Below are positions 26,339 to 36,099 of a stretch of 64,000 nt of DNA, in pieces; position 1 is the stretch's first letter; the number at the start of each line of letters is the position of its first letter. Both the position numbers and the translations under genes were made by a program. This DNA comes from Ignatzschineria ureiclastica (GTDB lineage Bacteria; Pseudomonadota; Gammaproteobacteria; Cardiobacteriales; Wohlfahrtiimonadaceae). The DNA is taken from assembly GCF_003121845.1 (NCBI RefSeq), contig NZ_QEWQ01000006.1:1-64000 (forward strand), in the 5' to 3' direction. Under the pieces are notes generated by a model. That model was not told the DNA's origin. It ran no database searches and saw nothing but the letters and a program-made list of their open reading frames with translations.

Positions 26339-27700
26339 TTAGAAAAATAGTGAGGCATCACCGGCAATGCTCGTTAAGCGACCATTTTGCATAATCCCCA
26401 TTTTCTCAAGCCATGCATCAAACTCAGGTGACGGACGTAAATTCAATAATTGACGAATGGTCGCAGTATCGTGGAATGCAGAGGTTTGATAATTAAGCAT
26501 AATGTCATCCCCTAATGGCATCCCGATAATGAAGTTACAGCCTGCCGTTGCTAATAAAATAGAGAGCGTTTCATTCACATTCTGATCCGCATTCGCATGG
26601 TTGGTATAACAGCAATCAACGCCCATTGCCACACCATGTAATTTCCCCATAAAGTGATCTTCTAACCCTGCACGCATAATTTGACGGTCATCGTAGAGAT
26701 ACTCAGGACCAATAAAGCCCACAACGGTATTCACCATAAAAGGATCATAATGACGCGCTAACCCATAGTTTCTCGCCTCTAAGGTCACCTGATCTGAACC
26801 ATTGTGCGCATTTGCTGAAAGCGCTGAGCCTTGTCCTGTTTCAAAGTAGAAGAAGTTCTCGCCGGCAATACGGTTATACTCGCGTCCTACCGCTTGCGCT
26901 TCATCGAGCATCTCAAGAGAGATACCGAACTCTTTAAGCCCTTTTTCACTACCACAGATACTTTGGAAAATAAGTCCTCCTGGCGCACCTTTACGAATAG
27001 CTTCCATCTGTGTAGAAACATGGCCTAATACACAACCTTGTGTGGGAATCTGATATTTATCGATCACTTCATAGATCGTATCTAATACCCGACGTAAATT
27101 TTCCACATCATCTGTCACAGGATTTACCCCAATGACCGCATCTCCTGCGCCATAAGATAAACCTTCATAAATTTGCGCCTCGATACTTTTCACATTATCG
27201 CGAGTATCATTCGGTTGTAGACGGCAAGCAAAGTGCCCGGGTAAACCGATCGTATTATTCGCGCGTTTTACAACAGGAACTTTTTTCGCCCCATAGATAA
27301 GGTCTGCATTTGAACAGATTTTCGCCACACCGGCGATCACTTCTGAAGTGAGCCCTTTACTAATAAAATTCCAATCTGTCAGTGTTGTATCATCTGAGAG
27401 GATATATTCCCGAAGCTGTCCGATCGTCCAATTTTTGACTCGGTTGTAAGCCGTTTCATTGAGATTATCTTGAATTAAACGAGTAACACAATCCTCTTCA
27501 TAAGGAACGACAGGGTTGTTACGAATATCCGCAACGGTCAATTCAGATAGCACTTGTTTCGCGGCCACTCGCTCTTGAGAGGTTTGCGCGGCTACGCCTG
27601 CTAACACATCGCCGGAACGAAGTTCATTGGCTTTTGCCAAAACCTCTTTCACATCCCTAAATTGGTACGTTTGGCCAAATAACTGCGTTTTTAATTTCAT
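26339..27700 (-). CDS. eutB: Ethanolamine ammonia-lyase large subunit EutB
   Basis: 453 residues, full length. TIM-barrel catalytic subunit of the cobalamin-dependent lyase. Nearly every family block is present: 'DVKEVLAKANELRSGDVLAGVAA', 'SQERVAAKQVLSELTVADIRNNPV', 'CVTRLIQDNLNETAY', 'RLQPNDTRD', 'GDAVIGVNPVTDDVENL', 'FYFETGQGSALSANAH', 'LARHYDPFMVNTVVGFIGPEYL', 'CCYTNHANADQNVNE' and 'NLRPSPEFDAWLEKMGIM'. The C-terminal 'GDASLFF' is intact. Upstream eutA ends 16 nt before it. Confidence 0.98.
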   Translation of the reverse strand: MKLKTQLFGQTYQFRDVKEVLAKANELRSGDVLAGVAAQTSQERVAAKQVLSELTVADIRNNPVVPYEEDCVTRLIQDNLNETAYNRVKNWTIGQLREYILSDDTTLTDWNFISKGLTSEVIAGVAKICSNADLIYGAKKVPVVKRANNTIGLPGHFACRLQPNDTRDNVKSIEAQIYEGLSYGAGDAVIGVNPVTDDVENLRRVLDTIYEVIDKYQIPTQGCVLGHVSTQMEAIRKGAPGGLIFQSICGSEKGLKEFGISLEMLDEAQAVGREYNRIAGENFFYFETGQGSALSANAHNGSDQVTLEARNYGLARHYDPFMVNTVVGFIGPEYLYDDRQIMRAGLEDHFMGKLHGVAMGVDCCYTNHANADQNVNETLSILLATAGCNFIIGMPLGDDIMLNYQTSAFHDTATIRQLLNLRPSPEFDAWLEKMGIMQNGRLTSIAGDASLFF

Positions 27701-27716
27701 TATTTCTACTCCTTAA

Positions 27717-29144
27717 CTATGCCGGAAATGCTAGTGATTTAATGGTTACAGGGACAATCTCACCCTCAAAAAGTGGCTTGCCTACATCAATATAATCACC
27801 CTCTCGAGTCACAACTTCATCTATTACCGCTAGCTTTCTCGCCCCGATATAAGGCTGTAAAAGCATTCCTAAAACTTTCCCTAAATCCTGCTTTGCCACT
27901 AAAATAAGCGGCAATTGACTCTGATACCGCTCTACAAAGAGAATTAGGGCTTCTACACATTGTTGAATATCCTTATAAAGCACCGGTAGATCCTTAGGCA
28001 GATTCACTGCATAGAGATCTAAAGCCGGGTCAAGGTCATGCTGCTTAATTGCAAATTCCCAATCATCCACTAACTGTTCAGGTTGTAGATCAATACCGGA
28101 TAATCGTGTCTGAATGACCGGAATATTGCGCAATGGCAATGCCACCTCTTTTAACCAGATCGTACTTCCCGAAAGAGAGAGCGTATGAGCACCTGCACCG
28201 ATCACTGTTGCTCGAATTGTCTGCTTCGGTTGCACCAATGCTAATCTTTTCATTCCGCTGTTATTGCGCAGGGCTTCTGCCAATAAAGGACCGATATCGC
28301 CATATTGAAAAAGCGCTTCACTAGCAACCGGTTCATAAAGACAAGTCCCCACTCCCCCTGAGATCGTCACCGCTTGAAATCTCCCCTTTGCGGGAAGATC
28401 ATCGGTCATCATCAATTGCTTGGCTAAATCTGAGGGTTCTCCTATGGCGACTTCATAGACCAATTGCGCCATAGTATTTGCCACTTCCCGCACTTGATCC
28501 ATAGAGAGCATTAAAGGATCAAAATCCGCGCCAAATAATGCTGCGCAAATAAGCCGTGCCGGTTGATGTGCTCGCAATACACCTCCATTTTCATCAAGCT
28601 CCAACAGACGCCCACCAATATTTAAGCAAGCGGCCTCTTGAGGTTCTCCATGATCAAATATGGCGTAATTCGCAGTTCCCCCACCGATATCAATATTGAG
28701 CACTCGTCCTTTCAAATCCTGAGAAATTTCAGCAGCTCCCGCCCCTTGCCCCGCAATAATGGATTCCAAATAAGGGCCTGCCGTTGCTACCACAAAGTTA
28801 CCCAATTTTTCAGAGAGATTCATAATCGTCGGCCGAGCGTTACGGGCTTTAGAAGTCTCACCCGTAATGATAATTGCCCCAGATTCTAATGACTCAAGTG
28901 CAACACCGGCTGCTTGGTATTGACTCAAAATAAAGCTCAGTAACTCCTCTTCACGAATCTGTCCTTCAAAATTGATCGGTGTAAAGATCACCGGACTCTC
29001 ATAGAGAATCTCCCGCTTGGTAAATTCATAATGAGGCACCTGCGATACTGCTGCACGATTCACTAACTCTAATCGTGAAAAGATCACTTGTGTTGTGGTA
29101 GTTCCCACATCAATACCAACACTATGAAGTACTGTTGCCGCCAT
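27717..29144 (-). CDS. eutA: Ethanolamine ammonia-lyase reactivating factor EutA
   Basis: 475 residues. Hsp70/actin-type ATPase fold with 'SVGIDVGTTTTQVIFSRLE' at about residues 8-26, 'GRVLNIDIGGGTANYAIF' and 'TVIGAGAHTLSLSGSTIWL'. EutA exchanges damaged cobalamin in the EutBC lyase for fresh adenosylcobalamin at the cost of ATP. It is translated immediately before eutB, like its homologue in Salmonella, and lies 29 nt downstream of eutH. Confidence 0.96.
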   Translation of the reverse strand: MAATVLHSVGIDVGTTTTQVIFSRLELVNRAAVSQVPHYEFTKREILYESPVIFTPINFEGQIREEELLSFILSQYQAAGVALESLESGAIIITGETSKARNARPTIMNLSEKLGNFVVATAGPYLESIIAGQGAGAAEISQDLKGRVLNIDIGGGTANYAIFDHGEPQEAACLNIGGRLLELDENGGVLRAHQPARLICAALFGADFDPLMLSMDQVREVANTMAQLVYEVAIGEPSDLAKQLMMTDDLPAKGRFQAVTISGGVGTCLYEPVASEALFQYGDIGPLLAEALRNNSGMKRLALVQPKQTIRATVIGAGAHTLSLSGSTIWLKEVALPLRNIPVIQTRLSGIDLQPEQLVDDWEFAIKQHDLDPALDLYAVNLPKDLPVLYKDIQQCVEALILFVERYQSQLPLILVAKQDLGKVLGMLLQPYIGARKLAVIDEVVTREGDYIDVGKPLFEGEIVPVTIKSLAFPA

Positions 29145-29173
29145 ATTGACCTTGCCTTATTAACGATTATTGA

Positions 29174-30463
29174 TTAAGACTTCTCTTGTACATTCTCAGA
29201 TGTCATTACAGGATCAGTCGCTTCGATCTCATCCCCCGCACTCTCAAGCGCAGGTTCACTGATAATCTCATTGATATTTTTCGGCATAATGAGCATTGCA
29301 ATGGCCACACCTACGATGCCCCCGGCTAATTTTCCGGCAATCATCGGGAAGATCATCTGATTCATCACACCGGCGGTATAACCTAAATGATCCCCAAGCG
29401 TAAATGAGGCACAGACAGCAAATGCACAGTTAATTACCTTACCGCGATTATCCATTTTGCTCATCATACTGAACATCGGAATATTATTCGCCAATGTCGC
29501 AATCATGCCACCGGCAGCCATATCATTCATTTTTAAGAGATTACCAACACGCATAAAAGCCTTATCAAACCAACGTGTTAATAGGAAAACCATCGGATAA
29601 GCCCCTAAAAGAACACAAGAGATCGAACCAATGACCTCAATGGCACGCATCTCACCATCGCCGGTATTAAAAATAGGATCCATTCCCGGAATGATTTGGA
29701 AGCCCGTCAAATATTCGAAGACTGCAGCACCTAAACCAATCGTAATAATCACCACTAAAATTTTGGCAAAAATTTGGAAGCCAGAAATCATCTTTTCAGG
29801 TATTAATTTCAAGCCTAAAATTATGAGGATCGCAACCACCATAACAGGAATCAGATTCACTAAGAGCATGCTAAAGGTAAATACCACTAACTGCCCATTG
29901 ACCTCGATATTGGAATACATTGCGACAATACCGCCCACTAAACAGCCGACAGGAATCGCAATAATACCGGCAAGCATCCCTAATGCCATAAAACGAGTAT
30001 CTTGTTTATTGATGATGCCAAGTGCTACAGGAATGGAGAAAACCACTGTCGCCCCCATCATAGAGGCTAGAATAATCCCCGAATAGAGTTCAGCGGCCAC
30101 ATCGCCATTTGCTAAGCTACCAGCAATCGGATAACCCCCCATATCAATGGCAAGAATAGTCCCTGCAAACATCGCAGGATTCGCGCCTACACTCTCATAA
30201 AGCGGAATAATCACAGGCCCTAAGACCTCTTTAATCACCGGCGCAAGCGCGGTAATACCCACCATTGCTAACCCTAGAGCGCCCATTGCCAGGAAACCTT
30301 CATCAAATTGATGTCCCGCCCCATCGATGCCCTTTCCGATGCGACCCAATCCAACTTTGCTAAGAATTTTAGTTGAGCCACCAAACTGTGTCATGATGCG
30401 GTCAAATGCCCCGATCACCATAAAGATCATCATGAACCAAATTATTATTTCATTAATACCCAT
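29174..30463 (-). CDS. eutH: Ethanolamine permease EutH
   Basis: 429 residues with about ten to eleven membrane segments. EutH blocks are strong: 'MGINEIIIWFMMIFMVIGAFDRI', 'GLGRIGKGIDGAGHQFDEGFLAMGALGLAMVGI', 'GTILAIDMGGYPIAGSLANG', 'NMDAGGMIATLANNIPMFSMM'-like, and 'FTLGDHLGYTAGVMNQMI'. It promotes ethanolamine uptake at low concentration. A hydrophilic acidic tail of about 30 residues ('SEPALESAGDEIEATDPVM') makes it slightly longer than the E. coli protein. Precedes eutA. Confidence 0.96.
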   Translation of the reverse strand: MGINEIIIWFMMIFMVIGAFDRIMTQFGGSTKILSKVGLGRIGKGIDGAGHQFDEGFLAMGALGLAMVGITALAPVIKEVLGPVIIPLYESVGANPAMFAGTILAIDMGGYPIAGSLANGDVAAELYSGIILASMMGATVVFSIPVALGIINKQDTRFMALGMLAGIIAIPVGCLVGGIVAMYSNIEVNGQLVVFTFSMLLVNLIPVMVVAILIILGLKLIPEKMISGFQIFAKILVVIITIGLGAAVFEYLTGFQIIPGMDPIFNTGDGEMRAIEVIGSISCVLLGAYPMVFLLTRWFDKAFMRVGNLLKMNDMAAGGMIATLANNIPMFSMMSKMDNRGKVINCAFAVCASFTLGDHLGYTAGVMNQMIFPMIAGKLAGGIVGVAIAMLIMPKNINEIISEPALESAGDEIEATDPVMTSENVQEKS

Positions 30464-30621
30464 TGTCTGCCCCTTACCTAACTATCCGCTTCTACAGGCT
30501 TTATAACCCGCGCTTTGCGTTGATTAATGTGAACATCTCACTCACTTTTGTAATCTCTCAATAAAATTCTGATTCCCTGCTATTGCTATTTTCTATAGAT
30601 GCTTTCGCTATAGGTAACTTC

Positions 30622-31830
30622 TTAGGAGTATTGTTGAAAAGCATCTCGATAAACTTGTGCTATCTGTGCCTCCGTCGTGGTTCTAGGATTCGTGGTTAAA
30701 CAGATATCTTGAATCGCAACTTCAGATAGCTCCGGAATATCTTCCTCTGCCAATTGCCACTCAGGTTTAAGTTGATTTAATTCAAGTTCAGAGATCAGTG
30801 CTTCAACAGCTACGATCGTCTCATCCCCATTAATATGCCGTCCGGTTAAAGCATGACCAATTTCGGCATACTCTTTTTTGCACACTAAACTGTTAAACCG
30901 CATCACTGCCGGCAACATAATGGCATTACACTGCCCATGCGGAATATGGTACTTACTACCAATTTGATGCGCTGTCGCATGGGATAATCCTAAGCCTGCA
31001 TTTGAAAAAGCCATTCCTGCCATATAAGAGGCCAGCATTAAGGCTTCTCTTGCTTCAATGTTTTGCCCTTGTCCTACCGCTAACGGTAATGACTCCCCAA
31101 TCATCGAAATAGCCCGATAGGCAAAACCTTTAGTAAGCGCTGTGCCCTTCAGTCCCACATAAGTCTCAACTGCATGCGTTAGGGCATCAAAACCGGTTAT
31201 GGCGGTAATATAAGGGGGAACCGCTAATGTCAAACAAGCATCAATAATCGCCAAATCAGGAATCAACTGATCATGAATAAGAACCTGCTTCATACCCGTT
31301 TGAACATTGGTAATCACCGCAATATCCGTTGCCTCAGACCCGGTTCCAGAAGTCGTTGGAATCGCAACTAACGGCAACCGCTTTTGTAACGTCACTTCAG
31401 GACTCAATAGCTGCTCAAGGGGAAGCTGCATATTAACTGCTAACATTGCAGTCACTTTAGCCGCATCAAGCACAGAGCCACCACCAATGGCAATGACGCT
31501 ATCACAGTCGGCGTCTACTAAGGCTTTCGCAGCTACTTCTACCACATCTGAAGCAGGTTCACCGCCTTCGTAGAGAAAAAGCTGATAACCCATTCCCGCA
31601 GCTTCTAAAGAACGATAGAGTCCATCGACAATATGCATATTGTGAATGAGTGCATCCACCATCACAAAGGCATGATGATGCCCTTCTGCGACCATTGCTT
31701 CACCGCAACAGGTGAGTGACCCAGGTCCCATATAGGTACGAGGGGGAACGCTAAATTTACGAACATTTCGAGCATTCATCACATCCATTGCTCGATAAAT
31801 GATTTGACTCACATCGCCTAATTTCATCAT
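30622..31830 (-). CDS. eutG: Microcompartment alcohol dehydrogenase EutG
   Basis: 402 residues (401 if the second ATG at 31827 is used; GAGGGAGAA precedes both). An iron-type alcohol dehydrogenase that reduces acetaldehyde to ethanol and recycles NAD inside the compartment. NAD motif 'GGGSVLDAAK', metal ligands in 'DALTHAVETY' and 'HATAHQIGSKYHIPHGQCNAIMLP'. The opening 'VRKFSVPPRTYMGPGSLTCCGE' matches EutG. The first 20 residues before it form a short amphipathic helix that could target the enzyme to the lumen. A 158-nt gap separates it from eutH. Confidence 0.94.
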   Translation of the reverse strand: MMKLGDVSQIIYRAMDVMNARNVRKFSVPPRTYMGPGSLTCCGEAMVAEGHHHAFVMVDALIHNMHIVDGLYRSLEAAGMGYQLFLYEGGEPASDVVEVAAKALVDADCDSVIAIGGGSVLDAAKVTAMLAVNMQLPLEQLLSPEVTLQKRLPLVAIPTTSGTGSEATDIAVITNVQTGMKQVLIHDQLIPDLAIIDACLTLAVPPYITAITGFDALTHAVETYVGLKGTALTKGFAYRAISMIGESLPLAVGQGQNIEAREALMLASYMAGMAFSNAGLGLSHATAHQIGSKYHIPHGQCNAIMLPAVMRFNSLVCKKEYAEIGHALTGRHINGDETIVAVEALISELELNQLKPEWQLAEEDIPELSEVAIQDICLTTNPRTTTEAQIAQVYRDAFQQYS

Positions 31831-31866
31831 TTCTCCCTCAACCTTAAGATTTAACTACACTATCAA

Positions 31867-33318
31867 TTACACAATGCGGAAATTCCCTGCTAAAACACAA
31901 CGACGCAACCGCACAAAGGTACGGGCATTTGTCACACCTTCCCCTGTTGGCGTTGTAATAGTCATTGTGGTCCAACCTTCTCCGCCGAAACCTAAGCCCG
32001 CAATACAAGGGCCATTTTTGACAAAAATACTGGTATCCATTGCTTGTACCATCTTGTCAAGATTATCTAAGTTAGTAGAGTGCATTGCCGCCGTATGATG
32101 ACAACCTGCCTCTAATTCCACCGCCAGCGCTATCGCTTCATCCACATTTTTCACTCGAATAATCGGTAAAACCGGCATCATTAATTCAGTCACTGCAAAG
32201 GGATGATTTTTCCCTGTTTCTACAATCAGTAATCGAGTATCTGCCGGTGTATTGATACCAATTTTTGCGGCAATCTTCGTAGCATCTCTACCTACCCAAT
32301 CACGACTCACAACCCCATGACCTGTTTCATCAATCTTTGTTAAAAGAACAGGTTCTAAGGCTTTTGCTTGCTCTGCCGTTAATAAGTATGCTTTATGCCG
32401 TTGCATAGCAGCAATCAACTGATCCGCCACAGAATCCACCACGATTAAGACTTTCTCATCTGCACAGATAATATTGTTATCAAATGAGGCGCCAAAAACG
32501 ATTGATTTCGCAGCATTCTCAATATTAGCAGTCTCATCTACCACCACAGGCGGATTACCGGCTCCGGCTGCGATCAGACGTTTATCGGTATGTTTACGCG
32601 CTGATTCCACAACGGCATCGCCGCCAGTTACCACTAATAGTCCAATCCCAGGATATTTAAAGAGACGTTGTGCCGTTTCGATATTGGGATTTGCAACGGT
32701 GACTAATAAGTTCGCAGGACCACCTGCTGCAACAATTGCCTCATTTAAGATAGAAATAGTTCGTTGCGACACCTGTTTCGCTGCCGGGTGAGGCGCAAAA
32801 ACTACGGCACTACCGGCGGCGATCATGCTAATGGCATTATTAATCACGGTCGCAGCTGGATTCGTAGAGGGTGTGACCGAAGCAATCACGCCCCAAGGTG
32901 CATTTTCAATCAGGGTTAAACCGGTATCACCAGTCACTACTTCAGGACGTAGACACTCAGTACCCGGCGTTCCTTTTGCTTGAAGCTTATTTTTAGCGGT
33001 TTTATCATCAACGCGCCCCATACCGGTCTCTTTGACCGCTAACTCTGCCAATTCCTTAGCATGTTTTTCGCCCGCTTCTCGAATCGCCGCAATGGCTTTA
33101 TCACGCATCGCTACGAGCTTTAATGATTTTGCAGCCACTCTTGCTGCAGTAACTGCATCATCTAATTCATTAAAAACACCTGCCGCCACGGTAAGCGACT
33201 GTGATGAACCTGAAGTAGCGGTTCCATTACTATTATTGGTTGCCCCATTTGATAGCTGTCCCATTGAGCTGAGCACAGCTTTGACAACTTCTTCAATTGC
33301 TTTTGAATTAATATCCAC
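31867..33318 (-). CDS. eutE: Acylating acetaldehyde dehydrogenase EutE
   Basis: 483 residues. Oxidises acetaldehyde to acetyl-CoA with NAD. Residues 4-20 ('NSKAIEEVVKAVLSSMG') form the encapsulation helix, followed by an Asn/Ser/Thr-rich linker that is longer than in E. coli. The dehydrogenase core has 'ENAPWGVIASVTPSTNPAATVINNAIS', 'VVTGGDAVVESARKHTDKRLIAAGAGNPPVVVDE', and the catalytic Cys in 'ASFDNNIICADEKVLIV'. It lies between eutN and eutG; the usual eutJ between E and G is absent here. Confidence 0.97.
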   Translation of the reverse strand: MDINSKAIEEVVKAVLSSMGQLSNGATNNSNGTATSGSSQSLTVAAGVFNELDDAVTAARVAAKSLKLVAMRDKAIAAIREAGEKHAKELAELAVKETGMGRVDDKTAKNKLQAKGTPGTECLRPEVVTGDTGLTLIENAPWGVIASVTPSTNPAATVINNAISMIAAGSAVVFAPHPAAKQVSQRTISILNEAIVAAGGPANLLVTVANPNIETAQRLFKYPGIGLLVVTGGDAVVESARKHTDKRLIAAGAGNPPVVVDETANIENAAKSIVFGASFDNNIICADEKVLIVVDSVADQLIAAMQRHKAYLLTAEQAKALEPVLLTKIDETGHGVVSRDWVGRDATKIAAKIGINTPADTRLLIVETGKNHPFAVTELMMPVLPIIRVKNVDEAIALAVELEAGCHHTAAMHSTNLDNLDKMVQAMDTSIFVKNGPCIAGLGFGGEGWTTMTITTPTGEGVTNARTFVRLRRCVLAGNFRIV

Positions 33319-33340
33319 GTCCTACCTCACTTATGGTCAC

Positions 33341-33637
33341 TCATTTATGGTAAAAGACTTCACCATCTACCACTGCTTCATCGACAATGCCGACGACACT
33401 GGCATCTACCGGTGCTTCAATATTGCTGGCGTTACGCACTGTTTTTCGCGCAGCACTACCACTTGCAACTAGAACCCACTCACCATTGCCAGCGCCTAAA
33501 GAGTCTGTTGCGACAATGCGCTCACCGGAGGCTGAACCTGCCTTATCAATGACATCAATCACTAATAAACGCTCCTGTTCAAACCCAGGTTGCTTCACTG
33601 TACTCACCACTTGTCCGACAACAATTCCTAATTTCAT
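33341..33637 (-). CDS. eutN: Microcompartment vertex protein EutN
   Basis: 98 residues. EutN/CcmL-type pentameric vertex protein ('MKLGIVVGQVVSTVKQPGFEQERLLVIDVID', 'ATDSLGAGNGEWVLVASGSAAR', 'VDASVVGIVDEAVVDGE'). It caps the corners of the shell. Translated between eutM and eutE. Confidence 0.96.
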   Translation of the reverse strand: MKLGIVVGQVVSTVKQPGFEQERLLVIDVIDKAGSASGERIVATDSLGAGNGEWVLVASGSAARKTVRNASNIEAPVDASVVGIVDEAVVDGEVFYHK

Positions 33638-33740
33638 GAGTTGATCCTTTCTTCATTAAAAGAGATTAAGGTGAGCTGATCGATAAAGTTATCACTCCCC
33701 AATCAGCACGCACCTTAATCGAACATCATCTATCGATCAA

Positions 33741-34037
33741 TTAGTCTAATTGGTTCTCATGAGACATTTTGATTGGGAAAAGATGCTCTAAATCCCCATG
33801 AGGACGTGGGATGACATGAACAGCAATCACTTCACCACCCACGCGCTGTGCCGCGGCTGCACCTGCATCAGTTGCCGCTTTACACGCAGCCACATCACCA
33901 CGAACCATAGCTGTGACAAGACCACCACCAATTTGTTTATAGCCTACGAGTGTTACGCGAGCCGCTTTAACCATTGCATCTGATGCTTCAATCAAAGCAA
34001 CAAGCCCTTTCGTTTCAATCATTCCTAATGCTTCCAT
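33741..34037 (-). CDS. eutM: Major hexameric shell protein EutM
   Basis: 98 residues, a single BMC domain: '[82 protein letters not shown]'. It tiles the flat facets. Upstream GAGGTAGTT is a good ribosome-binding site, in line with high expression. Confidence 0.97.
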   Translation of the reverse strand: MEALGMIETKGLVALIEASDAMVKAARVTLVGYKQIGGGLVTAMVRGDVAACKAATDAGAAAAQRVGGEVIAVHVIPRPHGDLEHLFPIKMSHENQLD

Positions 34038-34171
34038 AACTACCTCTACTTATTGAAATCCCGATATGGGACGTTGAACAATGGTGATTGCGATCACCGA
34101 CCTAAGAGCTCACTATTTCCTAACGGTAAAGCTCTGAATTTTTAAATCTGTTAATTTCCAACTATGACTAT

Positions 34172-35170
34172 TCAATTTGTACTTGCTTTCATCTTTGTGG
34201 AAATCAACAATACTTGCACCATATCTTGCCAACTACAGCCTCGAGAGAGATCATGCATTTGACCATTTAAGCCTTGAATTAAAGGACCAATCGCCTCATA
34301 TCCTCCAAGCCGTTGTGCAATTTTATAACCGATATTGCCTGCCTCTAATGAGGGGAAAATTAAGACATTCGCCCGTCCGGCCACATCGCTATTTGGGGCT
34401 TTTTTTGCACCGACACTCGGCACAATCGCCGCATCAAACTGCAATTCACCATCGACCTTGAGTGATGAATCTCGGGCTCGCACTAATTCGGTTGCTTCCA
34501 TCACTTTTGTAACAACTTCATGCTTTGCACTGCCTTTTGTTGAGAAAGAGAGCATGGCAACTGAGGGATCTTCCCCCGTAATTGCGGCAAAGTTATATGC
34601 CGAAGTGAGCGCGATATCTGCTAATTGTTCTGTGGTAGGAACAGGAATCACACCACAATCTGAAAATCCATAAATCTCCTCACCATTCGGTGAGATCATA
34701 ATCATTAATGATGAGAGCGTTTTATTTCCCGGCGTTAATCCTAAAACCCGTAATCCCGCCCGCAATACATCCGCTGTCGAAGAGAGATTACCAGCGATAC
34801 AGAAGTCACAACGACCGGTAGCTAACATTGAAGCGCCAAACCAGAGCGGATCTTGCACCATCGTTAATAACTCATCAAAACTTTTATTGCGTACTTTTCC
34901 CTCTAAACGATGTGCAAACTCTTCACACCAAGGGGATGCTTGAGGATCGATGATATTAAGTTTGTCAAAAGAGAGATTACTCTTTTGGCACAATGCCTTA
35001 ATTTCAGCAAAATCTCCCAATAGCCAAGGGTATCCAAACCCTGCTTCCTGAATTGCAATCGCAGCGCGAATAGCACGCTCATCAACCGCATCGGGAAATA
35101 CAACCCAACCCGGCGCACCTTTCGCGCTTACCTGGCAACGTTCGATTAATGTCATCTTCTCTTTTTTCAT
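34172..35170 (-). CDS. eutD: Ethanolamine-specific phosphotransacetylase EutD
   Basis: 332 residues. Converts acetyl-CoA to acetyl phosphate and regenerates CoA inside the compartment. It has the PTA core without the long N-terminal domain of housekeeping Pta: 'VVFPDAVDERAIRAA', 'CDFCIAGNLSSTADVLRAGLRVLGL', 'AMLSFSTKGSAKHE', 'VDGELQFDAAIVPSV' and 'NVLIFPSLEAGNIGYKIAQRLGGYEAIGPLIQGL'. It starts 13 nt after eutT. Confidence 0.96.
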   Translation of the reverse strand: MKKEKMTLIERCQVSAKGAPGWVVFPDAVDERAIRAAIAIQEAGFGYPWLLGDFAEIKALCQKSNLSFDKLNIIDPQASPWCEEFAHRLEGKVRNKSFDELLTMVQDPLWFGASMLATGRCDFCIAGNLSSTADVLRAGLRVLGLTPGNKTLSSLMIMISPNGEEIYGFSDCGVIPVPTTEQLADIALTSAYNFAAITGEDPSVAMLSFSTKGSAKHEVVTKVMEATELVRARDSSLKVDGELQFDAAIVPSVGAKKAPNSDVAGRANVLIFPSLEAGNIGYKIAQRLGGYEAIGPLIQGLNGQMHDLSRGCSWQDMVQVLLISTKMKASTN

Positions 35171-35183
35171 TATCTTCTATCCC

Positions 35184-36056
35184 TTAACGCTCATCTTTCA
35201 AGGTTAATGCTTGCAGTAAGGCTTCTTTCGTCAACCAAGGCTTATTTTGAGTCAAGCGAAGGCAGAGCAACATCAAGACATACACTGCACTTGAAAGCCG
35301 ATTCAATCCTTGCATCAGATCAGGGCGAATCACTCGAAAATCCCGATCAATGAAGATCTGTGCAGCTGCAATTTCACATTCTCGAATAGAGGTGCGTAGT
35401 AGATTCAATAATCGCACATCTCGTCCATGCTCCACCGAGGGCACAATATGATCGTGTTCTAAATAGGGCAAGGGGGAATGCGAGAGTCGATGAATTGCTT
35501 TTTCGTCTAACCCCCCAATCACAAAGTGAGGTAAAGGTTCATCCATTGCATCGGCACGCATAATATTGCCAAGGACAGAACGAATATCACTGAGCCAACC
35601 TTGTGCTTCTGTTGAAATCTCTCCTTGCAACCAAACCGCAACGGCAATTGTACTATCTAATTTTGCACGAAAAGCTAAACGAGGATCGGCCTTAGACACT
35701 AGCGTATGGGCATTTAAATGGGTCATTGTGTCGGGCTTTTTATGAACCCCTTGCTGACAGAGCTGACAAGAAGCTTCCTCATAGTGATCTTGGCTTGTTA
35801 AACCATGAACGGGTTTTAAAATCACCCCTTCTCCAGATTGCACTAATAATTCATCAGGTTCATTAATGCGCTCCTCTGCACTTTTCTCCACAAAGAGTCG
35901 CCCTTGCTCATCTAAATACTTAATCACAAGGTGATGATCTGAAATCAGCGTACGTGCTGCCGGTGTTAAGCGACAATCTGCGGGAAGATGAATCTCCGTG
36001 CCATCACTCAAACTATAATTCGCTCTTAGCCAATCTTCTGTTACAAATAAGCCCAT
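35184..36056 (-). CDS. eutT: Corrinoid adenosyltransferase EutT
   Basis: 290 residues from the ATG at 36056 (GTGAGG six nt upstream; an in-frame GTG at 36068 is that same site). Makes adenosylcobalamin for EutBC. EutT blocks: 'TEDWLRANYSLSDGTEIHLPADCRLTPAAR', 'KPDTMTHLNAHTLVSKADPRLAFRAKLDSTIA', 'IRSVLGNIMRADAM', 'RLSHSPLPYLEHDHIVPSVEHGRDVRLLNLLRT'. The metal motif H-X11-CC-X2-C is altered: H84, S96, C97, C100, so the first of the paired Cys is Ser. The N-terminal 50 residues resemble those of EutQ. Confidence 0.94.
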   Translation of the reverse strand: MGLFVTEDWLRANYSLSDGTEIHLPADCRLTPAARTLISDHHLVIKYLDEQGRLFVEKSAEERINEPDELLVQSGEGVILKPVHGLTSQDHYEEASCQLCQQGVHKKPDTMTHLNAHTLVSKADPRLAFRAKLDSTIAVAVWLQGEISTEAQGWLSDIRSVLGNIMRADAMDEPLPHFVIGGLDEKAIHRLSHSPLPYLEHDHIVPSVEHGRDVRLLNLLRTSIRECEIAAAQIFIDRDFRVIRPDLMQGLNRLSSAVYVLMLLCLRLTQNKPWLTKEALLQALTLKDER

Positions 36057-36099
36057 ATTGAACCTCACTCTACTCTACAGAACTGTGATAAATCGCTCA

